In this document: piece by piece, positions 50,932 to 60,225 of the stretch
How positions within the stretch are numbered: the first letter of the stretch is position 1
How the letters are laid out: each line of letters begins with the position of its first letter
Assembly: GCF_044542075.1 (NCBI RefSeq)
Contig: NZ_JBITTU010000011.1
Location: forward strand, 1 to 64,000
DNA: 64,000 nucleotides
Direction: 5' to 3'
From: Leeuwenhoekiella sp044542075
GTDB taxonomy: Bacteria; Bacteroidota; Bacteroidia; Flavobacteriales; Flavobacteriaceae
Position numbers and translations under genes: made by a program
The notes under the pieces: model-generated
Database searches by the model: none
Told to the model about the DNA's origin: nothing
Seen by the model: the letters and a program-made list of their open reading frames with translations, nothing else

Positions 50932-52203
50932 ATGAAAACATATCTATATGCAACAGTAGGTCTACTACTACTTTCAGCGTGCAAAAATGAAAAATCTGTA
51001 CCGGATGCAGAAAAAGAAGAGCTTGCAGATGCGGGAATTACAACCGTACAAACTGCAGCAGGTCCTTTAGACCTTGTAGCTCCTTTTTCTTCAGAATCTG
51101 TATCTAAAAACAGTAAGGTTATAGGTTGGCCAGAAGGTAAAACACCCGTGGCACCAGAAGGTTTTACCGTTACGCGTTTTGCCGACTCTTTAAAGCACCC
51201 ACGATGGACGTATATCGCACCTAATAATGATATTTTTGTCGCTGAAGCAAATACCCGTGATAGCGCAAATCAAATTACGCTGTTGAGAGATACAGATCAG
51301 GATGGCGAAGTAGATAAGCGTTTTGTATTTAAAGATGGCTTAAATCAAAACTTTGGTATGCTGGTTGTAAACAACTACTTCTACATTGCTAATACAGATG
51401 GTTTATATCGTTTCCCTTATAAAGAAGGACAAACTAAACTAGAAGGTAAAGGTGAGAAAATTGTTGCCCTTTCTGCAAGTGGCTATAACAACCATTGGAC
51501 GCGTAATATCATCACAAACGCTGCTAAAGATAAAATTTACATCTCTGTAGGTTCTGCAAGTAATGTGGGAGATCAGGGGATGGAAAAAGAAGAGCGCCGC
51601 GCTAATATTCTTGAGGTAAATCTAGACGGAAGCGGTGAAATCGTATATGCTTCGGGACTTAGAAACCCGGTGGGTATGGACTGGAATCCGGTTACTGGTG
51701 ATTTATGGACTGCGGTAAATGAGCGTGACGAATTAGGAAACAACCTGGTACCAGATTATGCAACAAGCGTTCAAAAAGGCGGCTGGTATGGCTGGCCCTA
51801 TAGCTACTACGGTCAAATTAAAGATCCACGCTGGGCAGATGATCCGCATCAGGATTTAGTGGATAAAGCGATTATGCCAGATGTACCTTTAGGACCACAT
51901 ACGGCTTCTTTAGGTTTTACCTTTTACACCGCAGATGCATTTCCTGCTAAATATAAAAACGGAGCTTTTGTAGGTCAACATGGATCTTGGAACCGTGATC
52001 CTTTTTCAGGCTATAAAGTTGTTTTTATTCCTTTTGAAAATGGAAAACCACAACCTGCAGAAGATTTCTTAACCGGTTTTATACCAGATGCAAATGGTGA
52101 CGAAGTATATGGCCGCCCGGTAGCAACTACAGTTACTCCAGATGGTTCACTACTTGTTAATGATGATGATAGTGGTATTATCTGGAAGATTTCTGCAAAA
52201 TAA
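50932..52203 (+). CDS. Sorbosone dehydrogenase-like (PQQ-type) beta-propeller lipoprotein
   Basis: I start at ATG 50932 (423 aa), which gives a proper lipoprotein signal (MKTYLYATVGLLLLSACKNE); the frame is open 28 codons further up without a signal. The body is a beta propeller: VTRFADSLKHPRWTYIAPNN, ILEVNLDGSGEIVYASGLRN followed by PVGMDWNPVTGDLWTAVNER, GWPYSYYGQIKDPRWAD, and FVGQHGSWNRDPFSGYKVVF. These match soluble glucose/sorbosone dehydrogenase-type quinoproteins. It is anchored to a membrane facing the periplasm or exterior. Three bases separate it from a TonB receptor gene, suggesting joint uptake and oxidation or binding of one substrate. Confidence 0.88.
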   Translation: MKTYLYATVGLLLLSACKNEKSVPDAEKEELADAGITTVQTAAGPLDLVAPFSSESVSKNSKVIGWPEGKTPVAPEGFTVTRFADSLKHPRWTYIAPNNDIFVAEANTRDSANQITLLRDTDQDGEVDKRFVFKDGLNQNFGMLVVNNYFYIANTDGLYRFPYKEGQTKLEGKGEKIVALSASGYNNHWTRNIITNAAKDKIYISVGSASNVGDQGMEKEERRANILEVNLDGSGEIVYASGLRNPVGMDWNPVTGDLWTAVNERDELGNNLVPDYATSVQKGGWYGWPYSYYGQIKDPRWADDPHQDLVDKAIMPDVPLGPHTASLGFTFYTADAFPAKYKNGAFVGQHGSWNRDPFSGYKVVFIPFENGKPQPAEDFLTGFIPDANGDEVYGRPVATTVTPDGSLLVNDDDSGIIWKISAK

Positions 52204-52206
52204 TCT

Positions 52207-54294
52207 ATGAACAAAATAGCTATTCTTTTTCTGCTGTTGCTTTCTACTTTTGCTCAGGCTCAAGTGAAGACAACAGCAGATTCTGTTTTTGTACGTAACA
52301 CTCTGGGGGAAGTGGTAATCACTTCTACCCCTATTCAAGATCAATTGCAGCGCATTCCCGCATCGGTAAATGTTATTAATGCAGAAGATCTGCAGCGCGG
52401 TGACCAACTCTCTATCGCAAACGAAATCAATAAGAATCCTGGTATTCAAATGCAGCAAGGCGCTTTAAACACCAGCCGCATCAGTATTCGCGGTTTGGGT
52501 GCGCGTAGCCAGTATACTACAAACCGGGTGAAAGCCTATATAGAAGGTATACCACTCACTACCGGTGAGGGAGAAACTACGTTAGAAGACCTTGACCTCA
52601 ACCTTATTGAACGTCTCGAAATTATTAAAGGTCCCGCAAGCAGTAGTTATGGTGCCGGTCTAGGAGGAGCAATCAATATTTCGGTAATAAAACCAAAACC
52701 AGAATCTGCTTCAGTTCAGCTTAATGGTCTTGGTGGCTCTTTTGGCCTTTTTAAAAGCGGAGTAACGACATCTTTAGCAAACAATAAAACTGCAGGTTTC
52801 ATCAGTTATAATCATCTTGAAAAAGAAGGCTTTAGAGATAATAGTAATTACAACAGGAATACCTATACCGCATACGCGAAAACAGAACTCAATGCCAAAA
52901 GTTCACTAACGTTTTTTGGAAATTATACGCGTTTAAAAGCCTTTATCCCGAGCTCAATTAACGCGGAAGATTTAAAAAATAATCCCGAAAAAGCAGCTTT
53001 TACGTGGAATGCTGCTCAGGGTTTTGAATCGTACGATAAGGGTCTTGCAGGGCTTTCGTACAACTGGCAGTTTAATGAGCACAACTCGTGGACAACCAAT
53101 GTGTTTGTCAACTACAGAGATGGTTACGAACCACGACCGTTTGATATTTTAGATGAAGATTCTTTTGCTTTCGGGATACGTAGCAATTTACAATCCTCCT
53201 TTTCTATTTTTAATATTCCTGCAAAAAGCAGCATTGGAGTTGAGTATTTTGACGAGCATTACCAGGCAAAACTCTTTGAAAATTTATATCAGGATAATTC
53301 CGGAAACGGAAGTTTACAAGGTAACCTGTTTAGTAATCAGGAACAAGACCGAAAATATCTTAACCTTTTTGCACAAATAAGTCTTCAATTCTCTGAACGT
53401 TTAAAGGCAGATATAGGGCTTAACTACAATCACAGCAGGTATGTACTTAACGATTACCTCAACGAAAGCAATATTGACAATTCTGGAGTATATACCTACC
53501 CGCGCTTGTTTTTACCTCAGGCAGGTTTGACTTACGAAGTGGATACAGATAAGTTTTTATATGCAACCGTAAGCAGAGGTTTTTCATTACCCACAGTTGC
53601 CGAAACACTCACTCCCGAAGGCGCTATAAACCCCGAAATCAAACCGGAAACCGGCATTAATTATGAACTGGGTTTAAAAGCACAGTGGTTTAATAAAACA
53701 CTCTATACAGAGCTTGCGTTTTACACGGTACAGGTAAATGATTTACTGGTTGCAGAGCGCGTTGGCAATGATCAGTACGTTGGACGTAATGCCGGCAAAA
53801 CTGATCATAATGGGATAGAATTACTGATTAATTATAGAACGCAACTTGCTGCAAACTGGGAGTTTAGACCTTATGCCTCGGCTACAATAAACGATTACTC
53901 TTTTGATGAATTTACCGATAATGATATTAACTACGGCGGTAATGATTTAACCGGCGTGGCCGATAAAATAATTAATCTGGGTGTAGATTTACAACACGCA
54001 AACGGACTTCGGTTTAATGTGAATTATAGATATACCGGCGCTATCCCATTAAATGATGCAAATACAATTTATAGTGACAGTTATAATCTGGTAAATTTAA
54101 GAGCAGATTACGCATTTCAGCTTTCACAAAAATTTAAAGCAACACTTTATAGTGGTGTAAATAATGTATTTGACACCAATTATGCCGCTCAAATTTTACC
54201 TAATGCCACAGGATTTGGTGGTGCTGCACCGCGTTATTATTATCCCGGGGAGCCTATAAACTTTTATGTAGGGTTAAATGTAAACCTGAACTAA
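52207..54294 (+). CDS. TonB-dependent outer-membrane receptor
   Basis: A 695-aa protein with a signal peptide (MNKIAILFLLLLSTFAQA). A TonB-box-like region (GEVVITSTPIQDQL) precedes a plug domain at about 45-160, with ISIRGLGARSQYTTNRVKAY and RLEIIKGPASSSYGAGLGGA. A 22-strand-type barrel follows with family landmarks VSRGFSLPTVAETLTPEGAI and GINYELGLKAQW, ending INFYVGLNVNLN. There is no N-terminal CarboxypepD_reg domain, so it is a FecA/FhuA/CirA-like receptor rather than SusC. Substrate could be a siderophore, cobalamin or a small sugar-like compound. Confidence 0.93.
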   Translation: MNKIAILFLLLLSTFAQAQVKTTADSVFVRNTLGEVVITSTPIQDQLQRIPASVNVINAEDLQRGDQLSIANEINKNPGIQMQQGALNTSRISIRGLGARSQYTTNRVKAYIEGIPLTTGEGETTLEDLDLNLIERLEIIKGPASSSYGAGLGGAINISVIKPKPESASVQLNGLGGSFGLFKSGVTTSLANNKTAGFISYNHLEKEGFRDNSNYNRNTYTAYAKTELNAKSSLTFFGNYTRLKAFIPSSINAEDLKNNPEKAAFTWNAAQGFESYDKGLAGLSYNWQFNEHNSWTTNVFVNYRDGYEPRPFDILDEDSFAFGIRSNLQSSFSIFNIPAKSSIGVEYFDEHYQAKLFENLYQDNSGNGSLQGNLFSNQEQDRKYLNLFAQISLQFSERLKADIGLNYNHSRYVLNDYLNESNIDNSGVYTYPRLFLPQAGLTYEVDTDKFLYATVSRGFSLPTVAETLTPEGAINPEIKPETGINYELGLKAQWFNKTLYTELAFYTVQVNDLLVAERVGNDQYVGRNAGKTDHNGIELLINYRTQLAANWEFRPYASATINDYSFDEFTDNDINYGGNDLTGVADKIINLGVDLQHANGLRFNVNYRYTGAIPLNDANTIYSDSYNLVNLRADYAFQLSQKFKATLYSGVNNVFDTNYAAQILPNATGFGGAAPRYYYPGEPINFYVGLNVNLN

Positions 54295-54313
54295 GATTAT
54301 TAAAAACTGAACT

Positions 54314-55093
54314 TTAATTTTTCTCAGGAATAGAAACACCTTCCTGTTCAAAATTCTTAAGTTCAGTTTTGAAACTGGTACTTAAAACCATAAGACGATC
54401 CAAAAGATCAAGTTGATGTTCCGGAAGCAAAAGTTCACCTTTCAACTGCTTAGCATCAAGATATTCAAAAAATAAATTTTGATGGTAGGATTCTATTTCT
54501 AACTGGCGATTTAAGAATTTTCGATCAAAATAATCGCTAGTGGCAAATAGCACATGCAACTGCTCATAAGTGATGGGATTGTATTCCTTTTTCTGTTTTG
54601 AAGGGTCTTTTTTAAATAAGCTCAAAAACATTTTACCTATTGCAATAAAATCCATACCATTTGTATAATTTGGTGGTTTATACAAATGTGGATATTTCTT
54701 AACATCAGCCTGTATGGCTGCATTAACTATACTGTCGTATTCTTTTAAGTTAAACTCCCGAACTTTTGGCGCTTCCGTAAGACGCACTTCTTCCAGTTCG
54801 TTTAGATTCTCTTTAAGTTCAACTACCCAACGTTTTTCAAGCTGATAGGGTTCTACAATAAAAACCTGAGTTTCCATAAACGGCGCGCTAAACACCAGAG
54901 AATCTTTGAGTCGAGCGGCTAAACTAAAATCACCTTCATCTGTAGTTACAGTACTTTTATTCTGAGTTCTGTTTTCTACCAAAACACCTGGAACCCGCTT
55001 TTCTCCTGCGTAAACTTTGCCTGAAGTATTTTGAGAATATCCTGCCACAGCACAGAGTGAAATACAAAAAAAGAGAACTTGTTTACTATTCAT
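54314..55093 (-). CDS. Secreted CarboxypepD_reg-like protein, paralogue A
   Basis: A 259-aa protein with a signal peptide (FFCISLCAVAGYSQ). A carboxypeptidase-regulatory-like domain (TSGKVYAGEKRVPGVLVENR, TTDEGDFSLAARLKDSLVFS, about 23-95) is followed by a helical C-terminal region with NGMDFIAIGKMFLSLFKKD. It is clearly related to the next gene at 55121-55876. The domain is often used as an N-terminal adaptor on TonB receptors, but here it is a small free-standing secreted protein. Function unknown. It converges with the TonB receptor gene (19-base gap). Confidence 0.75.
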   Translation of the reverse strand: MNSKQVLFFCISLCAVAGYSQNTSGKVYAGEKRVPGVLVENRTQNKSTVTTDEGDFSLAARLKDSLVFSAPFMETQVFIVEPYQLEKRWVVELKENLNELEEVRLTEAPKVREFNLKEYDSIVNAAIQADVKKYPHLYKPPNYTNGMDFIAIGKMFLSLFKKDPSKQKKEYNPITYEQLHVLFATSDYFDRKFLNRQLEIESYHQNLFFEYLDAKQLKGELLLPEHQLDLLDRLMVLSTSFKTELKNFEQEGVSIPEKN

Positions 55094-55120
55094 ATTTAGG
55101 TATTACAGCGTTAAGCTAAT

Positions 55121-55876
55121 CTAATTGGTTTCCGCTTGTGATAAATTATGGTACTCATCACTGCGTTTTAAAAGATAATCTAAAAATCGAATTTGATTCT
55201 TTTTTAGTAATAATCGAGAATCTATTTGTTGACTTTGACAATAATCAAAATAGGTGCCTTCTTCGCTTTTAGAAATAGCCAATTGATTACGCAGCAAATC
55301 TTCATTAAAAAAATCATCTCTTTTAAAAAAAACTATTAATTCCTCAAGTTCTAAGGTTCTAAATCTTTTTGCATCAAGAGCCTCTTTTTCTTTAGTTCGA
55401 TTAATTCCATTAAAAATCATCTTACCTATTGCTAATAAATCGAGTCCTCCAGATGGTTGCGGACTGTACGCAAATGGATTTTCTTTTATATCTTTCTGAA
55501 GCCACGTATTAAAGTTTTTATCATACTCCTCTATACTAAAGGCTTTAATCTTTGAAGCTCCGGTTAAATGTACTTCATCTAAATCGTTACGGTTTTCGAG
55601 TAACTCTACCACCCAGATTTTTTCTAAATGGTAGTGCTCCACTTTAATAAGTTGAGTTTTATAAAAAGAAGCGCTAAAGACAAGAGAATCTCCTAGATTT
55701 GCGGCAAAGCTAAAATCCCCTTTAACGTTAGTAGAAGACATTGTATTTTGAGTAGTATTAATAATCAAAACACCTTCTTTAGGTCTATTGTCTGCATAAA
55801 CCTTTCCTCTAGTGATTTGAGAATAGCTGTTGAGCGCTATAAAAAGAGTGAGAATAAATAAACGGGTTTTCAGCAT
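55121..55876 (-). CDS. Secreted CarboxypepD_reg-like protein, paralogue B
   Basis: A 251-aa protein with a signal peptide (FILTLFIALNSYSQ). The same layout as its neighbour is visible: TRGKVYADNRPKEGVLIINT, SSTNVKGDFSFAANLGDSLV, the LEKIWVVELLENRNDLDEV block, and GGLDLLAIGKMIFNGI. Shared landmarks at matching positions show tandem duplication, with considerable divergence since. It is upstream of paralogue A by 27 bases in the same direction, probably one transcript. Role unknown; an envelope or cell-surface role is likely. Confidence 0.75.
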   Translation of the reverse strand: MLKTRLFILTLFIALNSYSQITRGKVYADNRPKEGVLIINTTQNTMSSTNVKGDFSFAANLGDSLVFSASFYKTQLIKVEHYHLEKIWVVELLENRNDLDEVHLTGASKIKAFSIEEYDKNFNTWLQKDIKENPFAYSPQPSGGLDLLAIGKMIFNGINRTKEKEALDAKRFRTLELEELIVFFKRDDFFNEDLLRNQLAISKSEEGTYFDYCQSQQIDSRLLLKKNQIRFLDYLLKRSDEYHNLSQAETN

Positions 55877-55927
55877 AAAGTAAAATCTATACTAAAGACC
55901 GGTATGACTCGCTAAAGTTGCACGTTT

Positions 55928-56380
55928 TTAAACCCGCACCGTATCAGGTACCAGACCGGTATAATCACCGCCATTACGAATTACATCTCTAACTATTGAA
56001 GAAGAAATATAACTCTTACCTGAAGAGGTGAGCAAGAATACGGTTTCGATTTGAGAAAGCTTTCGGTTTGTATGCGCAATGGCTTTTTCAAATTCAAAAT
56101 CCCCTGGATTTCTAAGTCCACGAAGGATAAAACCCGAATCTGTCGCATTACAAAAATCTACCGTAAGCCCTTTATAGGTCATTACTTTAATCTTAGGTTC
56201 GTCTTTAAACGAGTCCTTTAAAAAAGCCTCACGCTGCTCTAACGTGAACATATATTTCTTATCTGCATTGACACCTATAGCTAATATAATCTCATCAAAC
56301 AGCTTCAAACCACGTTCGATGATATCAAAATGACCTAAAGTTAACGGATCGAAAGAACCGGGGAAGACTGCGCGTTTCAT
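55928..56380 (-). CDS. coaD: Pantetheine-phosphate adenylyltransferase
   Basis: A 150-aa nucleotidyltransferase: AVFPGSFDPLTLGHFDIIER includes the nucleotide-binding TxGH motif, VMTYKGLTVDFCNATDSGFI and LRGLRNPGDFEFEKAIAHTN bind substrate, and SGKSYISSSIVRDVIRNGGD closes the site. It makes dephospho-CoA, the penultimate step of CoA synthesis. Standard length. Confidence 0.96.
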   Translation of the reverse strand: MKRAVFPGSFDPLTLGHFDIIERGLKLFDEIILAIGVNADKKYMFTLEQREAFLKDSFKDEPKIKVMTYKGLTVDFCNATDSGFILRGLRNPGDFEFEKAIAHTNRKLSQIETVFLLTSSGKSYISSSIVRDVIRNGGDYTGLVPDTVRV

Positions 56381-56462
56381 AATAACGTATTCAATATTGA
56401 AGATTAAAAATACAAATTAGTAATGCTTCAAGGTTCAAGATACTTTTTGTATTTCGTGTTTT

Positions 56463-57443
56463 TTATTTTAAAAGCGCTTGCGCTATCACATTATCAAACA
56501 AATCAGAAAGGCTAATACCTGCTACTTGTGCCTGCTGCGGAATAATACTCGCGGGACTTAACCCCGGAGTCGTATTTACTTCTAAGAAATGGGGTTCCCC
56601 GTTATGAAAAATGAATTCAGCTCGAGTGAGCCCTTTCAATTTTAAAACTTTAAAAACCTTCTCTGCTTCACGCTGCACAGCTTCGGTTTGTTCTGTTGAA
56701 ATTCGTGCAGGAGTAATTTCCTGAGACTTTCCGGCGTATTTAGCTTCGTAATCAAAGAAATCATTCTCGCTTACAATTTCGGTGACCGGCAAAGCCTGTA
56801 TTTTTCCGTGATAATTAATTACGCCTACTGAAACTTCGGTGCCCGAAAGAAACGATTCAATAATAATCTCATCGTCTTCTTTAAAAGAAACTGCAATTGC
56901 CGCCTCCAGTTCTTCTTCTGCATACACCTTAGAAACACCAAAACTGCTCCCCGCCTTATTGGCTTTTACAAAACAAGGCAAGCCTACTCTGGCAACAATT
57001 TCGGCAGGATTAATGGCATCTCCTTTATTTAAAAAATAATTTGTTGCTGTTTTAACACCATAAGCCCTTAACACACTTACACAATCGCGCTTATTAAAGG
57101 TAAGCGCAGCCTCATAATAATCGCAAGCCGTCTGAGGTATCTGCATTAAATCAAAATACGCCTGTATGATACCATCTTCTCCAGGAGTGCCGTGAATGGT
57201 ATTAAACACACAATCAAAAGTAATCTTTGTGCCTTCGATAGTTAACGAAAAATCACTTTTATCTACAGGTATAGGTTTATGATCTGAATGTGTACAAAAC
57301 CAGCCCTCTTTTAAAATAGAAATTGGGTAAACCGTATATTTATAAGTATCCAAATGTTTACAAACCGTGTTTCCGCTAAGCATAGAGATGGCAACCTCGC
57401 TTGAAAAACCACCCATTATAACTGCTATATTTTTTTTTGACAT
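56463..57443 (-). CDS. ddl: D-alanine--D-alanine ligase
   Basis: A 326-aa ATP-grasp enzyme: NIAVIMGGFSSEVAISMLSG with the catalytic Glu, HGTPGEDGIIQAYFDLMQIP, the ATP-grasp lysine region LPCFVKANKAGSSFGVSKVY, and the metal site HFLEVNTTPGLSPASIIPQQ. It makes the D-Ala-D-Ala of peptidoglycan. It is divergent from the PASTA gene and lies next to coaD, an arrangement I have seen in other Flavobacteriia. Confidence 0.96.
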   Translation of the reverse strand: MSKKNIAVIMGGFSSEVAISMLSGNTVCKHLDTYKYTVYPISILKEGWFCTHSDHKPIPVDKSDFSLTIEGTKITFDCVFNTIHGTPGEDGIIQAYFDLMQIPQTACDYYEAALTFNKRDCVSVLRAYGVKTATNYFLNKGDAINPAEIVARVGLPCFVKANKAGSSFGVSKVYAEEELEAAIAVSFKEDDEIIIESFLSGTEVSVGVINYHGKIQALPVTEIVSENDFFDYEAKYAGKSQEITPARISTEQTEAVQREAEKVFKVLKLKGLTRAEFIFHNGEPHFLEVNTTPGLSPASIIPQQAQVAGISLSDLFDNVIAQALLK

Positions 57444-57534
57444 AGTAAATAGAAATCCTTTGCGTTAAGTAATAAGAAATAGGGGCTCAAAGAACGCTAA
57501 TTTTAGAATAATTAGGCAAAAAAAATGATTGCAA

Positions 57535-57565
57535 TTGAGGGTCAGCCAATTTTAAACTAAGTTTG
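57535..57565 (+). promoter_or_regulatory. Promoter of the PASTA gene
   Basis: TTG (57535-57537), 20 bases, then TAAGTTTG (57558-57565) match the -33/-7 consensus. The start codon follows within about 16 bases, so the 5' UTR is very short. Confidence 0.65.
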
Positions 57566-57580
57566 TAGCCGCAAAATCGC

Positions 57581-58222
57581 ATGTATATGGGACTCATAAA
57601 ATTTATATTTAGCAAAGCATTTTTGATGCAGTTACTGTTAGCCGTAATCGTATTGATTGTGCTGGGTTTTGGGTTTATTTTTTGGCTTAGCTCTTCTACA
57701 AATCACGACGAGCGCATTGCGGTGCCTGATTTGAGCAAAATGACACTCAGTCTTGTTAAGCAGGAACTTGACAATGCAGATCTAAACTATGTGGTTATAG
57801 ACTCGTCTAATTATAATCCTGATTACCCTACATACTCAGTGATAGAACAAAACCCGGCAGCGGGAAAATTTGTAAAAGAAAACCGAAAAATTTACCTCGT
57901 GCTCAATCCTTCGGGATATCGCGAAATTGCAATACCATCGCTGGTGGGCAGAACACAACGTCAGGTAGAGCCTACCCTACTGGCCTTAGGTTTTAAAATA
58001 GGAAAAATAGACTTACGCGATCATATTTCTGAAGATGAAGTACTGGAGTTGAGACACAACGGCGCTACATTGAGAGAAGGTGATAAATTGCGCAAAATGT
58101 CTGTTATCGACCTCGTGGTTGGTAACGGAAAAGATAATTATTATAATACGACTACTGAAGATTCAGTAGATATAGATGATTCAATTAACGAGGCTGAAGA
58201 ACTAGAAGATGCAGGATTTTAA
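57581..58222 (+). CDS. Membrane-anchored PASTA-domain protein
   Basis: A 213-aa protein with one N-terminal membrane helix (LLLAVIVLIVLGFGFIFWL, about 18-36). At least two PASTA repeats follow: IAVPDLSKMTLSLVKQELDN to KIYLVLNPSG, and IAIPSLVGRTQRQVEPTLLA to VIDLVVGNG. The acidic tail may be disordered. PASTA domains bind peptidoglycan or muropeptides, so it should act in the periplasm, in line with ddl opposite. No kinase or transpeptidase domain is present. ATG 57587 (MGLIKF) is an equally likely start. It overlaps the next gene by 14 bases. Confidence 0.88.
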   Translation: MYMGLIKFIFSKAFLMQLLLAVIVLIVLGFGFIFWLSSSTNHDERIAVPDLSKMTLSLVKQELDNADLNYVVIDSSNYNPDYPTYSVIEQNPAAGKFVKENRKIYLVLNPSGYREIAIPSLVGRTQRQVEPTLLALGFKIGKIDLRDHISEDEVLELRHNGATLREGDKLRKMSVIDLVVGNGKDNYYNTTTEDSVDIDDSINEAEELEDAGF

Positions 58223-59243
58223 TGCCGAAGGGCCAGACGAACAGGAAGACGAACTTTACGAACATTATAATTTTACTGCAGGCAAAGGTCAGGAACCGCT
58301 GCGCGTAGATAAATTTTTAATGAATTTTATTGAAAAGGCAACTCGAAATAAAATTCAAACAGCAGCAAAAAACGGAAACATACAGGTTAACGGTGCTGTT
58401 GTAAAACAAAATTACAAAGTTAAAGCCGGTGACGTGGTTCGGGTTATGTTTGAGCACCCACCCTATGAGTTTTTATTAACTCCAGAAGACATTCCGCTAG
58501 ATATTGTTTATGAAGATGACACCCTTCTGGTGGTAAACAAACCGGCAGGAATGGTGGTACATCCCGGTCACGGTAATTACAGTGGCACCCTTATAAATGC
58601 GCTTATCTATCATTTTGAAAATCTGCCTGAAAACAGTAGCGGCAGACCCGGTCTTGTACACCGCATAGACAAAGACACAAGCGGACTTCTTGTTGTTGCT
58701 AAGACAGAAGAAGCTATGACCCATTTAGCTAAGCAGTTTTTTGACAAAAGTAGCGAGCGTGAGTATGTCGCTATTGTATGGGGTAATGTTGAAGAAGAAA
58801 ATGGTACTGTAGATGGTCACATAGGCAGACACCCTAAAAACCGCATGCAAAATACTGTATATCCTGAAGGTGATCAAGGTAAAGAAGCGGTTACCCACTA
58901 TAAAGTTCTAGAACGTTTAGGCTACGTAACAAAAATATCTTGTAAACTAGAAACAGGCCGTACGCATCAAATACGTGTACATATGAAATATATAGGGCAT
59001 ACACTATTTAATGATGAGCGCTATGGCGGTGATGCTATTTTAAAAGGAACTACGTTTACTAAATACAAGCAATTTGTAGATAACTGTTTTAAAATATTAC
59101 CGCGACAAGCTTTACACGCAAAAACATTAGGTTTTGTTCATCCTAAAACCGGGGAATGGATGAGTTTTGATAGCCCCGTACCTCAGGATATGGTAGAATG
59201 TATAGAAAAATGGCGCAGTTATGCAAAACACGCTATGGAATAA
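58209..59243 (+). CDS. rluD: RluA/RluD-family 23S rRNA pseudouridine synthase
   Basis: A 344-aa enzyme with an S4 RNA-binding domain at about 30-95 (LRVDKFLMNFIEKATRNKIQ). The catalytic domain contains VVNKPAGMVVHPGHGNYSGT, LVHRIDKDTSGLLVVAKTEE with the active Asp, and TGRTHQIRVHMKYIGHTLFN. The S4 domain and length fit RluD, which modifies helix 69 of 23S rRNA. The exact target is inferred. It overlaps the PASTA gene. Confidence 0.92.
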   Translation: MQDFNAEGPDEQEDELYEHYNFTAGKGQEPLRVDKFLMNFIEKATRNKIQTAAKNGNIQVNGAVVKQNYKVKAGDVVRVMFEHPPYEFLLTPEDIPLDIVYEDDTLLVVNKPAGMVVHPGHGNYSGTLINALIYHFENLPENSSGRPGLVHRIDKDTSGLLVVAKTEEAMTHLAKQFFDKSSEREYVAIVWGNVEEENGTVDGHIGRHPKNRMQNTVYPEGDQGKEAVTHYKVLERLGYVTKISCKLETGRTHQIRVHMKYIGHTLFNDERYGGDAILKGTTFTKYKQFVDNCFKILPRQALHAKTLGFVHPKTGEWMSFDSPVPQDMVECIEKWRSYAKHAME

Positions 59244-59307
59244 TTAGAAACTACTATGGCAAAGCTTTCTATTCGCCAAAGCAGTTTTAATTAAGTAATT
59301 TTAAAGT

Positions 59308-59499
59308 ATGCTTGATTTTATACCTGAAAATTTACAAACCATAATTATCGTAGTTGTTTTAGCTATTCTCTTTCTGGGTGTGGTAAAAAACAACAAGCGC
59401 AATCAGCGTAAAATGCGCGATCGAAAAAGGCGCAATTTTAGAGCGGAATACTTTAACCGTAAAAAAGAGCGGGAAGAAGACGATTTATCTACAAACTAA
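59308..59499 (+). CDS. Small single-span membrane protein
   Basis: A 63-aa protein with one hydrophobic helix (IIIVVVLAILFLGVV, about 12-26). A very basic tail (NNKRNQRKMRDRKRRNFRAE) ends in acidic residues. It sits 64 bases after rluD and 12 bases before the cobalamin adenosyltransferase gene. I know of no characterised relative. The basic region could bind RNA or phospholipid head groups, but that is speculation. Confidence 0.7.
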   Translation: MLDFIPENLQTIIIVVVLAILFLGVVKNNKRNQRKMRDRKRRNFRAEYFNRKKEREEDDLSTN

Positions 59500-59511
59500 A
59501 CATCACAAGTT

Positions 59512-60081
59512 TTGAAAATTTATACTAAAACCGGAGACAATGGCACTACCGCACTGTTTGGTGGTACACGTGTTTCTAAACATGACATTCGCATAGAAAG
59601 TTATGGTACACTTGATGAACTCAATTCACATTTAGGATTAATTCGTGATCAGGAAATAGATACTCACAGCAAAGCTATTCTCATTAAAATACAAGAAAAA
59701 CTATTTGTTATAGGTGCGATACTAGCTACAGATCCTGAGAAAGCTATTTTGAAAAATGGCAAAGAACGATTAGATATAAAAAAAATTAGTGATTTAGATA
59801 TTGCGCTCTTAGAAACAGAGATGGATGCTATGGAAGAGCAATTGCCACCTATGACGCATTTTATTCTTCCAGGGGGACATCAAACCGTGTCATTCTGTCA
59901 CATTGCACGCAGTGTATGTCGCAGAGCAGAACGTTTATCAACTGCTCTTTATCAACAAGTTCCTTTTGAAGATAACGCCTTAAAATATTTAAACCGTCTT
60001 TCTGACTATCTGTTTGTACTGGCACGTTTCTTGACAAAACAGCTACAAGCAGAAGAAGTTAAGTGGATACCCGAAAAATAG
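59512..60081 (+). CDS. Cob(I)alamin adenosyltransferase (PduO type)
   Basis: A 189-aa helical-bundle enzyme. It starts at TTG 59512, because only this start gives the family's N-terminus KIYTKTGDNGTTALFGGTRV, which binds ATP. ESYGTLDELNSHLGLIRDQE and FILPGGHQTVSFCHIARSVC, followed by RRAERLS, complete the active site. It makes adenosylcobalamin from cob(I)alamin and ATP. No cobalamin-using enzyme lies nearby. Confidence 0.94.
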   Translation: MKIYTKTGDNGTTALFGGTRVSKHDIRIESYGTLDELNSHLGLIRDQEIDTHSKAILIKIQEKLFVIGAILATDPEKAILKNGKERLDIKKISDLDIALLETEMDAMEEQLPPMTHFILPGGHQTVSFCHIARSVCRRAERLSTALYQQVPFEDNALKYLNRLSDYLFVLARFLTKQLQAEEVKWIPEK

Positions 60082-60172
60082 GAATTGATATTTAAAAACT
60101 GGGTATAAGTGACGTAATCTAAGGAGATTACAGACGTTCTTAAAAATAATATTGAATTAATTGATATTTTCC

Positions 60173-60202
60173 TTGGTTATTACGCTAATAAATTTATTTT
60201 TG
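60173..60202 (+). promoter_or_regulatory. Promoter of the DUF2795 gene
   Basis: TTG (60173-60175), 19 bases, then TATTTTTG (60195-60202) match the -33/-7 consensus, 24 bases before the start codon. Confidence 0.6.
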
Positions 60203-60225
60203 CAAAAAAATTAAATACGTTAACT

